Source: an uncultured Clostridium sp. (GTDB lineage: Bacteria > Bacillota > Clostridia > TANB77 > CAG-508). From it: 55,284 bases of DNA. The notes under the pieces were generated by a model. The model saw only the letters and a program-made list of their open reading frames with translations. It ran no database searches and had not been told where the DNA came from. The translations under genes and the position numbers were made by a program. The DNA lies in assembly GCA_947088765.1 (NCBI GenBank), contig CAMUHU010000002.1, positions 1 to 55,284 on the forward strand, read 5' to 3'. Positions 1 through 7,639 of the stretch are shown in pieces (position 1 is the stretch's first letter; each line of letters begins with the position of its first letter).

Positions 1-305
1 GTATATTTATAATCTCCATATCTTGCTTCCATATTGAAATCTGAAATAGTTTCAAGTAAATCTTCTTGCCTTTCTGTTAATTCCATATTCATTTTATGTG
101 CTAAATAAGCTAATTCGTGTGTTTTAGGTGCATACGGAGCATTCTTATTTATTTTAGCATAATATGCCTTTAATAGTTTTTCTATAAGTAATTGTCCAAA
201 AAATAGACAATATGTATTTCTATTTTTCTCTTTTAAATCAAGCATAACATCATAATCATTATCAGAACTTTTAATCCAATAATTCATCAAATCTATATTA
301 TTCAT
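1..305 (-). CDS. HEPN-domain protein (partial, runs off left edge)
   Basis: An open frame starts at the ATG at 305-303 and reads leftward through the window edge without a stop, giving about 101 residues. It opens MNNIDLMNYWIKSSDNDYDV and continues with a helical pattern (FFGQLLIEKLLKAYYAK, then KTHELAYLAHK, then LLETISDFNMEARYGDY). This spacing of hydrophobic helices followed by a KTHEL segment and an EARYGDY segment is typical of the small HEPN family (PF05168-like), which usually sits next to a minimal nucleotidyltransferase (MNT) as a toxin-antitoxin type pair. No MNT partner is visible; it would lie to the left. The upstream side has TATAAT with a TG dinucleotide one base before it. The family call is by eye; the toxin role is inference. 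Confidence 0.7.
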   Translation of the reverse strand, partial: MNNIDLMNYWIKSSDNDYDVMLDLKEKNRNTYCLFFGQLLIEKLLKAYYAKINKNAPYAPKTHELAYLAHKMNMELTERQEDLLETISDFNMEARYGDYKY

Positions 306-332
306 AAACTTTCTCTCTTTCAATATATTTTT

Positions 333-338
333 ATTATA
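333..338 (-). promoter_or_regulatory. Extended -10 promoter element upstream of the HEPN gene
   Basis: On the minus strand the sequence reads TGGTATAAT, a perfect -10 hexamer with a TG extension, about 28 bases before the HEPN start codon. No convincing -35 hexamer is seen, which is common with extended -10 promoters. A purine-rich GAGAGAAAG lies between it and the ATG and may serve as the ribosome-binding site. Confidence 0.4.
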
Positions 339-440
339 CCATTAAAACTAAAATTTTACTACATATTATTGACAATATTCAGGATAAAATTAAATTGTAG
401 AAATTTTTAACTTTTAAATTACATCTTTTTCTTATTACAT

Positions 441-1042
441 CTATAATTTCTTTTCATATATAAATGCTCTTTCACTTGATATATTTCCTAATCTTCCATA
501 TTCTTGATTTCTTACAATAGTTTCATAAATTTTTTCACATCCACAGCTTTCATAGAATTTAAAATTACATGATTCATCAGTCAAAATCTGTAGATTTTTC
601 ATATTATCTTTTTTAGCTAAATTAAATACTTCAGATAACAATTTCTTTCCAATTTTTTCCCTCTATAATTTTTATTAACTATCAATATAGAAACTTCTCC
701 ATCAAAGTAATTTTCTAATTCTTTTGGTAAATAATCATAATTGTTTTCATATTCTTTTAAGGCATTTAAATCTTTAATTTTTTTACTTTTGTATAATTTA
801 TTTTTTATTATCGTGTAAAACTTTTTTGGTAATAAATGTTTTTTCGAATTATTGTTTGAATATCCACTAAATCCTACTAATATTTTTCCTTCTTTATAAG
901 TAACAATTTTTTCACTTTCTTCTAATACTGTTAATAGGTATATCCATGCGCAAATATTCCCTGTTGCACCACATTCCTTTTTTCCTAAATTCCATTCATT
1001 TGCTAGAAGTTTTACTGCTTGTTTCATTTCTAAATAATTCAC
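441..1042 (-). pseudogene. GNAT-family N-acetyltransferase, split by a one-base frameshift
   Basis: Two adjacent minus-strand frames together make one protein. The first starts at GTG (1042) behind an AGGAGA site and encodes MNYLEMKQAVKLLANEW up to VNKNYRGKK. The second (441-641) continues with LLSEVFNLAKKDN and a FYESCGCEKIYE tail. Adding one A to the run of six A (forward T at 653-658) joins them as NYRGKKIGKKLLSEVF, which is the acetyl-CoA binding motif A (R-G-x-x-I-G-K-K) of GNAT enzymes, followed by the usual C-terminal FYxxxGF-like strand. Joined length is about 200 residues, normal for the family. The shift could be a real mutation, a homopolymer sequencing error, or less likely a programmed -1 slip on the A run. 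The substrate cannot be inferred. Confidence 0.75.
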
Positions 1043-1260
1043 TTTACTTCTCCTAATATTTATTTTATTAAAAGCATATTATCACAAAAAATACTTATTT
1101 TCAATAAACTTTAATTTAGCTTAAAGAAAATTGTAATAATGTATGTGCTTACTAGAATAAAACAAGATGCTTTTCAAATATCTTATTCCTGTAAATATTT
1201 TTATATTAAATTACTAAATTTCCAATATGGAAGTAAAAAAAACACTGGAGTAGGTCGGAT

Positions 1261-1306
1261 AAAGTTTCAATTTTTTATTTATCTATTATAAAAATTGAAA
1301 ACTTTT
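1261..1306. repeat. Imperfect stem-loop at the truncated end of the peptidase fragment
   Basis: The arms AAAGTTTCAATTTTT and AAAAATTGAAAACTTT pair with one bulged base around an AT-rich loop. It lies directly upstream of the point where recognisable M14 peptidase coding sequence begins, so it may mark the rearrangement junction. There is no other explanation for it in the sequence. Confidence 0.4.
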
Positions 1307-1310
1307 AAAG

Positions 1311-1784
1311 TCGACAGGTGTGGATTTAAATTTACAATTTCCTGCAAATTGGGAAAGAGCTAAACAAATCAAGTTTGCTCAAGGGTTTACAAAGCCTGCT
1401 CCTCGTGATTATGTTGGTACTGCTCCACTAGTTGCTCCTGAAGCAGCTGCCGTATATAATTTTACTAGACAACATAATTTTAGATTAATTTTAGCTTATC
1501 ATACTCAAGGAAGAATTATATATTGGAAATACCTTGATTATCTTCCAAATGCTTCTTATTATATTGGTACACAATTCTCTCAAGCTAGTGGATATACTTT
1601 AGAGGAAACTCCTTATGGCTCAAGTTTTGCAGGATATAAAGATTGGTTTATACAAGACTATAATCTACCTGGATATACAGTTGAGGTAGGTCTTGGTACA
1701 AATCCTATTCCAATATCACAGTTTAATACTATTTATTATGAAAATGAAGGAATTTTAGTTCTTGGAGCCGTATTGGCAATTTAA
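1311..1784 (+). pseudogene. M14-family zinc peptidase, 3' fragment
   Basis: The frame contains the C-terminal half of a gamma-D-glutamyl-meso-diaminopimelate type carboxypeptidase: TGVDLNLQFPANW, the AYHTQGRIIYW segment (third zinc-ligand His) and the GYTVEVGLG segment (catalytic Glu), ending ILVLGAVLAI. The HxxE zinc motif and all of the N-terminal half are missing. The nominal start GTG at 1320 is simply the Val codon of the conserved GVDLN motif, and the same frame has a stop at 1296-1298. No ribosome-binding site precedes it. Such enzymes cut peptidoglycan stem peptides. The fragment lacks two of three zinc ligands and should be inactive. Its end overlaps the thioredoxin gene on the opposite strand by four bases. 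Confidence 0.8.
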
Positions 1785-2104
1785 TGAAGCTCCTGTTGTA
1801 TTATTTTTTCTATTTCTGATTTCGAACGAAAGCCTACTGAAACATTCATAATTTTACCATTTTTAAATAAAATCAATGTTGGAATACTTAAGATTTGATA
1901 TTGTCCTGCTATTTCACTTTCTTCGTCTACATTTACCTTTCCAATCTTAACTTTCCCCTTATATTCTTCTGCTATTTGTTCAACTACAGGTGCAATCATT
2001 TTACAAGGTCCACACCAAGTTGCCCAAAAGTCTACTAGTACTAATTTTTCTGATTGCAATACTTCCTCCTCAAAATTTAATTTTGTCAAATTAACTTCTA
2101 ACAT
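1781..2104 (-). CDS. trxA: Thioredoxin
   Basis: This 107-residue protein has the thioredoxin active site WCGPC at residues 30-34 inside LVDFWATWCGPCK, the cis-proline segment SIPTLILF near residue 75, and the FKNGK loop. Length and motif order match classical cytosolic thioredoxin. It is the last gene of a four-gene minus-strand set (CcdA, TlpA-like, FTR-like, thioredoxin), 12 bases after the FTR-like gene, so its likely electron donor is the product of that neighbour rather than NADPH thioredoxin reductase. It should reduce cytosolic disulfides and feed electrons to CcdA. No signal peptide is present. Confidence 0.93.
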   Translation of the reverse strand: MLEVNLTKLNFEEEVLQSEKLVLVDFWATWCGPCKMIAPVVEQIAEEYKGKVKIGKVNVDEESEIAGQYQILSIPTLILFKNGKIMNVSVGFRSKSEIEKIIQQELH

Positions 2105-2116
2105 ATTTTTCCTCCC

Positions 2117-2314
2117 TTATTTTTGTTTATAATAAAGCATACAGTGACAGTATCCTTCAAACTCTGGATCTTTTACCTGTTCACGAAATTCTTTACACAT
2201 ACACTTTGTATCTTCATTTTTTTCGATTCTACAAGGACAATATCCATTGTTTTTCTTCAATCCTTCTTGAATTGTCTTTACTATTTCCTTGTCTTCATTA
2301 AATTTTATTTTCAC
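2117..2314 (-). CDS. Ferredoxin:thioredoxin reductase catalytic-chain-like protein
   Basis: This 65-residue protein carries three Cys-x-Cys motifs in the order CPC (residues 26-28), CMC (38-40) and CHC (56-58), the signature of the catalytic subunit of ferredoxin:thioredoxin reductase. In the known enzyme these bind a 4Fe-4S cluster and hold a redox-active disulfide that is reduced one electron at a time from ferredoxin and passed to thioredoxin. Its position 12 bases before trxA and just after a TlpA-like gene fits this. No variable (alpha) chain is seen, as is usual for bacterial and archaeal short forms. Electron donor identity is inferred. Confidence 0.85.
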   Translation of the reverse strand: MKIKFNEDKEIVKTIQEGLKKNNGYCPCRIEKNEDTKCMCKEFREQVKDPEFEGYCHCMLYYKQK

Positions 2315-2361
2315 TTTTACCTCCTTCTAACTAATTGGTTTTACTAATTTGTAACATTTCT

Positions 2362-2919
2362 CTAATGAATTAACTTTTCTATATATTTTTCTAATGTTTC
2401 CTTATTTATCATTCCCTTAAAAGATTTTAAGATTTTTCCCTCTTTATCTATAAATAATGTTTGTGGAATTGAATATATGCCATAAGCATTAGTTGCGCTA
2501 TATTCTGTATCAAAAAACAATGGAAATTCATAATTACTATTTTTTACAAATTGTTTTACCCCTTCTACTGTATCATTATATCCATCTGTTAAATTAACCA
2601 TTAGGAACTCTACTTCTTGATTATTGTTTTTATAAGCTTCATTAAATTCAAATAATTCCATTTTGCAAGGTCCACACCAAGTTGCCCAAAAATTTACAAT
2701 TATAGGTTTTCCAAAAAAATCTGATAATTTTACTTTTTCTCCTTCCATATTTAAGACTTCAAAATCAGTTGCTTGATTTGAATCTTCTTGTTTGTTTTCT
2801 ATTATAACTGTTTCATCTGGTGAATATCTTCTAGTTAAATAATTGTACCCAAATATCGCCAATATAATAACTACTATAAAACTAATTAAATACACTATAA
2901 TTTTTATATACTTTTTCAT
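2362..2919 (-). CDS. Membrane-anchored TlpA/ResA-like thiol-disulfide oxidoreductase
   Basis: The best start is the ATG at 2919-2917 (MKKYIKIIVYLIS), preceded by GAGGGG; a longer frame to 3006 would overlap ccdA and has no ribosome-binding site. The 185-residue product has one N-terminal membrane segment (about residues 4-24) and an extracytoplasmic AhpC/TSA-thioredoxin fold with WCGPCK at 81-86, the VNFWATW strand before it and the SIPQTLFIDKEGK segment towards the C-terminus. Such proteins reduce disulfides outside the membrane and are recharged by CcdA. The gene follows ccdA by eight bases. Confidence 0.88.
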   Translation of the reverse strand: MKKYIKIIVYLISFIVVIILAIFGYNYLTRRYSPDETVIIENKQEDSNQATDFEVLNMEGEKVKLSDFFGKPIIVNFWATWCGPCKMELFEFNEAYKNNNQEVEFLMVNLTDGYNDTVEGVKQFVKNSNYEFPLFFDTEYSATNAYGIYSIPQTLFIDKEGKILKSFKGMINKETLEKYIEKLIH

Positions 2920-2927
2920 ACTACCCC

Positions 2928-3584
2928 TCACACAAAAGAATATAATAAATTGTTCATTATTCCACATACCATTGCTATACCAATTATTATTAAAAATATT
3001 CCACATATATTATTAATTATTTTATAGTGTTTTTTTATAAAATTAAATACAGAATTTAGCTTTTTAATAAAAAATGCTGAAACTATTATTGGAATTCCAA
3101 GTCCTAATGAATATACAAATAATAATGATATTCCTTTTAATACCGTTCCAGAAACTGATGCCATCATTATTGCAGACCCTAAAAAAGCTCCTACGCATGG
3201 GGTTAAATTCATTGAAAATATTACTCCAAAAATAAAAGCTGAAAATGCTCCTGTTATTTTTTTATTATTTTTTCCTTTACCTTTAAAAATTCGAATATTT
3301 ATAAATTCTAAATAATTTAATCCAAATATTATCACTATTATTCCACAAATTATATTTACTATATTTTGGTGATTTTTTAACAATCCACCTATTGTTCCAG
3401 CAAACACACCTAGTATGCAAAACACTACTGTAAACCCTATTACAAATGCTATGGAATTTATAATTGTATTATTTTTTTTATTAACATCACCTGTAAAATA
3501 TGTTATATAAATTGGAATCATTGGTAGCATACAAGGTGATATAAAAGATATTAATCCTTCTAAAAAAGTGACTAGGTAAATCAT
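2928..3584 (-). CDS. ccdA: CcdA-type thiol transporter (DsbD transmembrane domain family)
   Basis: This 218-residue polytopic protein opens with GLISFISPCMLPMIPIYITY and has a second MNLTPCVGAFLG segment, placing the paired redox cysteines at residues 18 and 130 in two inverted membrane repeats, as in CcdA. About six hydrophobic segments are visible. CcdA takes electrons from cytosolic thioredoxin and moves them across the membrane to extracytoplasmic partners. It is the first gene of the redox set, so it probably delivers reducing power to the TlpA-like protein encoded next. No cytochrome c genes are nearby, so the target need not be cytochrome maturation. Confidence 0.9.
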   Translation of the reverse strand: MIYLVTFLEGLISFISPCMLPMIPIYITYFTGDVNKKNNTIINSIAFVIGFTVVFCILGVFAGTIGGLLKNHQNIVNIICGIIVIIFGLNYLEFINIRIFKGKGKNNKKITGAFSAFIFGVIFSMNLTPCVGAFLGSAIMMASVSGTVLKGISLLFVYSLGLGIPIIVSAFFIKKLNSVFNFIKKHYKIINNICGIFLIIIGIAMVCGIMNNLLYSFV

Positions 3585-3597
3585 CTTTCCTCCATTA

Positions 3598-3812
3598 TAT
3601 TATTTATTTTTACTCATTTCTTAATCTTTGAAGTTTAACAGTATTTTCTTGATAATGAACACTCATATCGTTAGATATATACATTTATATCATAAAAATA
3701 CATATTACTCAAATAATTTTAAACTTTTTTTAGTCAGTACAATTATGAATGATTGATATATCTTGTGAAAGCCTCTTGATTTTCTTAATTGTTTAATATT
3801 CTCTTTTAACAT
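3598..3812 (-). pseudogene. Possible decayed XRE-type regulator remnant in the ccdA-helicase gap
   Basis: The 313-base gap between ccdA and the helicase has no intact gene. On the minus strand from 3812 it reads MLKENIKQLRKSRGF, which looks like the first helix of a Cro/C1-type HTH protein; one extra base would continue it as SQDIS. The rest is out of frame and unrecognisable. There is no clear ribosome-binding site. This is a weak reading and may be chance. Confidence 0.25.
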
Positions 3813-3897
3813 TTTGATTTTTCATAATTATATGTAAATTCTACTTCCATATTTTATTTCGTTCCTTGATAGAACTGAGCTATACATATTTGCATAA

Positions 3898-6843
3898 TTA
3901 ACTTTCTTCATTAGTTAATAATTGATTATCTTTTATCTTATCCTTTAATAACCCACTTGGAGATGTAATCTCATCTTTCAAACATGTTATATTGCCAAAC
4001 ATCAAAAAGGAGTCTTCTGCTCTTGATACAGCAACATTCATTAGGCTCTTATTATTATCTATGAAAAAACAGCCTTCATCTTTTCCATATGTAGTGGACA
4101 TTATAATAATTTTTCTTTCTCCTCCTTGAAAAGTATGTATTGTCCCTACTGTTATTCTTGGCCACACTCCTTGTGGCAAAATTTGCTTTAACACATTTTT
4201 TATTGTTCCTGCTTGTGCTTTAAATGGTGTTACTATTCCTATTACATTATCCAAATCTATATTTTTATAATATTCAAATATTTCATTGTAATTTTGTTTT
4301 AACCAATTTGCTATTCCAATTGCTTCTGTTACATTATTTCTACTTGTACCAACTTTTTGTGAATATAAGCTTTCAATATTTTTATAACCCATCTTTGGAA
4401 ATAAGTCTTCTCTATTATCTTTTCTTGTATTTCCTCTTAATGGATTTAATTTTCCATTATATACTAAACTATTGCAATATTTGATAATATCATCAAAGCA
4501 TCTTCTGTGTTCAGTTAAAAATAAACCTTTCTCTCCATATTTTTCATACTTACAAGATTTACATGAAACTTTCATCACATTAGAATTTGAAGCTGTTATT
4601 CCATATTTCTCTAGAATCTCAAATTCCTTTTCATTTTTTATAACACCTTCTTGTAATGCTAAAGATTTATCTAAGGCTGTTTCTATTCCCCATACAGGTG
4701 ATATTTGATATTCGTCCCCTACAACTACTGCCTTTTTTGCAAGAGAGAAAGAAGCTGCTGCAATTTCAGTAGATACCTGTCCTGCTTCATCTACTATTAA
4801 TAAATCAATCTCATTATATAAATATCCACTTTTTACACCATCCCATACCTCAAATTGCCTTGGTAACATATAAAATGTCATAACCATACAAGGAGTTATT
4901 AATGCAAGTCTTTCATAATACATTCTAATAACATTTTCATAATTTGTTCCTTTTTGTTTTTCTGTAAGTTGATTTTCCTTCTCTATCCATCTTGCTTCAT
5001 AATAATGAACACTTAGCCAAAATGCCATATATCTTATATTAGTGTCTAACCACTCGTCCATCTCATTTTTATCAGTTATTATTTTACTCATTGCAATGTC
5101 ATATTCTTCTAGTTTTATTAACTTTTTTTCATAGTGCGCTTTCTTTTCTTCTACTTCTTCTATATCTGATTTTATTTTTCTTATTTCCTCATTTTTACTT
5201 TCTATAACTTTTGAATAGTACTCCTCAATATTATTTATATTTAATATTGTACCTTCGAACTTCTCATTTTCACTTAAATATATTTTTAATCTATTAGATA
5301 TTTTTGTTTTGTATTTGGACATAAAACTTAATATTTTCCAAAATGCTGGTAATTCTCTATATTTACTATTCCAAAAGTCAACTCTTTTTTCTATTTCATT
5401 TTTACTATTTCTAATTACTTCAATTTTTTCTTTTTGTAGCTTTAAATATTCTTCTACCTTTTCTATTCCTTTATTTTCAAAAAAATTTACAATATCTATT
5501 AATTCATTTTGGATTTTATGTATTTCTATTAATCTATTATGAATTTTATTTTTATATATTGTTATACTGTTTTCAGCTTCTTCTTTTCCAAAAATCTTTT
5601 CCGCTTCTACTATAAATTTTTCTGTAGATTTTTTTAAATTTTCATCTGTTTCAATTTCAGCTACAAAAAAATTTCCTTTGTTATCTGTATATTGAAAATT
5701 TTTTTCTTTTGCTTTTCTTCTTTTGCTTTTTGATGGAAAATATGTTGCAAAACTATGTACTTTCTCAATCCACCTAGTTTCTAAATTACTTTTTGCATAT
5801 CGTTTTTTTATCTTTCCAAATGATTCTATTATATTTGTTACAGCTTGGTTGTTTGTAGCTGCTGCTACTATTAAAGGTGGTAAATCACCCTGTAATGCTC
5901 TTTTTACATATTCATTTGCTACAATTGATTGAATTAATGTTGTTTTTCCTGTTCCCGGCGGTCCTTTTATTGCTAATATCTCTCCATTTTCTAAATGATT
6001 AAAATTATTTATACTCTCTCTTTGTGAATTAGATAAACCATATTCTCCACCCATTTGACCTAAGTGTACTTTTCTATTTTCAATTGTATTTTCTTGTAAT
6101 TTTTCATTTTTTTCTTCATCCAATTTTATAAATTTTTCATATAATGGCATTTCTTTTTCTTCGTTTAATATATTTTCATATAAAGATTTTATTGAATATG
6201 TTGAATTTATTGTTTTGTCTGGGAAAATATATATATTACTTTCTAACTCAATTTTATCTTTATTTGCATTTAAATTGTATATATAGTCTTCACTAAATTT
6301 GCATTGTGTTGTTTCTTCATATATTTCTATGCAAAACTTTAGGTATTCTTCCCATGAAAATATATCATATATATGGTATATCCTATTACTTAATGCTTGT
6401 TCATATATGTTATTATCTCCTATTGCTAATTCTGGCTCTATCATTGGTTTTAAAAATTCTCTAGGAAACCAAGGAAGCTTATTATCTTCTATTGATGGCA
6501 ATAATAATGATTTTTCTTTATTTAACATTGCTGGTATAAAATAAATTCCCGTCAAATCTTCTATTTCCTCATCCTTCTTCTGACTTCCCTCCTCTATTGT
6601 TCTTATAACTTTTACTGCTATAATAACATATAAATTCTCATCAATTTTTTCTTTTTTCTCCCCCGCTTCATCTGGTTTGTTGTTTTTAAATAAATTTAAT
6701 GTTATATTTGGATCTATTATTCCATTAAAAAATTCTTCTTTACTTATTTTATAAAATTCATCATTTTTAAAATCAATACATCTATCTACTTGAGCTAACA
6801 CCGATTTCTTTAGATATTTTGTTATTTCTTTTTTTAATTCCAC
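3898..6843 (-). CDS. Superfamily 1 (Upf1/Dna2-like) ATP-dependent helicase
   Basis: A 981-residue protein starting at GTG (6843) behind GGGAGA. Walker A GPPGTGKTTLIQS lies near residue 295, Walker B with LLIVDEAGQVS near 680, and the C-terminal RecA-like domain has GTIHTFQGGE near 906 and VAVSRAED near 940, which together fit the AAA_11/AAA_12 helicases of the Upf1-like SF1 branch. A long charged, coiled-coil-rich insert fills residues about 430-600 between the two halves of the first ATPase domain. The N-terminal ~250 residues resemble nothing I can name. It stands alone with gaps of about 200-300 bases on both sides. Nucleic-acid unwinding is a safe inference; whether it serves repair, RNA metabolism or defence cannot be told. 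Confidence 0.8.
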   Translation of the reverse strand: MELKKEITKYLKKSVLAQVDRCIDFKNDEFYKISKEEFFNGIIDPNITLNLFKNNKPDEAGEKKEKIDENLYVIIAVKVIRTIEEGSQKKDEEIEDLTGIYFIPAMLNKEKSLLLPSIEDNKLPWFPREFLKPMIEPELAIGDNNIYEQALSNRIYHIYDIFSWEEYLKFCIEIYEETTQCKFSEDYIYNLNANKDKIELESNIYIFPDKTINSTYSIKSLYENILNEEKEMPLYEKFIKLDEEKNEKLQENTIENRKVHLGQMGGEYGLSNSQRESINNFNHLENGEILAIKGPPGTGKTTLIQSIVANEYVKRALQGDLPPLIVAAATNNQAVTNIIESFGKIKKRYAKSNLETRWIEKVHSFATYFPSKSKRRKAKEKNFQYTDNKGNFFVAEIETDENLKKSTEKFIVEAEKIFGKEEAENSITIYKNKIHNRLIEIHKIQNELIDIVNFFENKGIEKVEEYLKLQKEKIEVIRNSKNEIEKRVDFWNSKYRELPAFWKILSFMSKYKTKISNRLKIYLSENEKFEGTILNINNIEEYYSKVIESKNEEIRKIKSDIEEVEEKKAHYEKKLIKLEEYDIAMSKIITDKNEMDEWLDTNIRYMAFWLSVHYYEARWIEKENQLTEKQKGTNYENVIRMYYERLALITPCMVMTFYMLPRQFEVWDGVKSGYLYNEIDLLIVDEAGQVSTEIAAASFSLAKKAVVVGDEYQISPVWGIETALDKSLALQEGVIKNEKEFEILEKYGITASNSNVMKVSCKSCKYEKYGEKGLFLTEHRRCFDDIIKYCNSLVYNGKLNPLRGNTRKDNREDLFPKMGYKNIESLYSQKVGTSRNNVTEAIGIANWLKQNYNEIFEYYKNIDLDNVIGIVTPFKAQAGTIKNVLKQILPQGVWPRITVGTIHTFQGGERKIIIMSTTYGKDEGCFFIDNNKSLMNVAVSRAEDSFLMFGNITCLKDEITSPSGLLKDKIKDNQLLTNEES

Positions 6844-7026
6844 ATTAAATCTCCCTTTTATATTATTCTTAATACATATAATATTATTTGTAAGTACTCC
6901 TTAGCCAAATTAGTTTGCAACTTTTTACATATTTCTGCTTATTTTTTCTGTTATCAATTATTATATTTTATCATACTTTTTCACTTTTGTATATAACTTT
7001 GTAATTCATCACAGGCGCAATGCGAA

Positions 7027-7047
7027 AGGAGGCTAAATTAGCCTCCT
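7027..7047 (-). terminator. Hairpin overlapping the 3' end of the 160-residue membrane protein gene
   Basis: AGGAGGCTAA and TTAGCCTCCT form a perfect 10-bp stem around a single central base, extended by GCG/CGC pairs further out. The stop codon of the gene at 7038-7520 is inside the right arm. The minus-strand side lacks a long T run, so termination may be weak. Confidence 0.55.
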
Positions 7048-7520
7048 AACGCTTTTTCTTCCATTTCATAGAGAAGCTGTTTACGCTCCTCTCGAGCCTC
7101 CTCAAGTTCCCTTGTCGTTAATTCCCCCAATGTTTCCCAAAGTTCTTCCTCATCGGGCATTGGCAGCTCCCCTTTTATCTCCTCAAAAAGTATTTTTCGA
7201 AGAATTCTCTTCTCGCAATCTTTTTTTAGGAAATCTTGATGCTTTCTTCTCTTTTCCTTTATCCTTCTATTTATTTCAATGCAAATGTACATTATACAAT
7301 TGCATATTATGTAAACCATGGTAGTTAGACAAACTAACAAAAGAAAAGTACTTGCATCTTGCAAGGATGAATGTTTCCCCGTCCTTTGCAATTCCTGAGC
7401 TGTGCTCAGAGATTTGTATAAATTCGGAGTCAACCGTATGACTCCAAATAAAAATACCCCTGCTAATATAAATCCTAGCATAATCTTATTTCCGAGTAAC
7501 TTGTTGCACTTTTTCGCCAT
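7038..7520 (-). CDS. Small two-helix membrane protein, unknown function
   Basis: I do not recognise this 160-residue protein. It has a good GGAGGAAACGATATG start, two hydrophobic segments (about residues 13-28, IMLGFILAGVFLFGVI, and about 58-79, LLLVCLTTMVYIICNCIMYI), then a long highly charged C-terminal half rich in Lys, Arg and Glu (RRIKEKRRKHQDFLKKDCE, later EELWETLGELTTRELEEAREE) that is probably helical and cytoplasmic. Base composition looks clearly richer in GC than its neighbours, with codons such as CTG, CGC and GCC, which may point to transfer. It is a single gene between the helicase and recG with its own hairpin at the end. Confidence 0.7.
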   Translation of the reverse strand: MAKKCNKLLGNKIMLGFILAGVFLFGVIRLTPNLYKSLSTAQELQRTGKHSSLQDASTFLLLVCLTTMVYIICNCIMYICIEINRRIKEKRRKHQDFLKKDCEKRILRKILFEEIKGELPMPDEEELWETLGELTTRELEEAREERKQLLYEMEEKALGG

Positions 7521-7639
7521 ATCGTTTCCTCCTTAATCTTCGAGTCTACTATGCGAATTATATTTCACATTTCAACTCTATTTTACTAATTTTATGATAC
7601 TCTTATATTATACACCTTTTTTGCTAATAATGCAAATTT

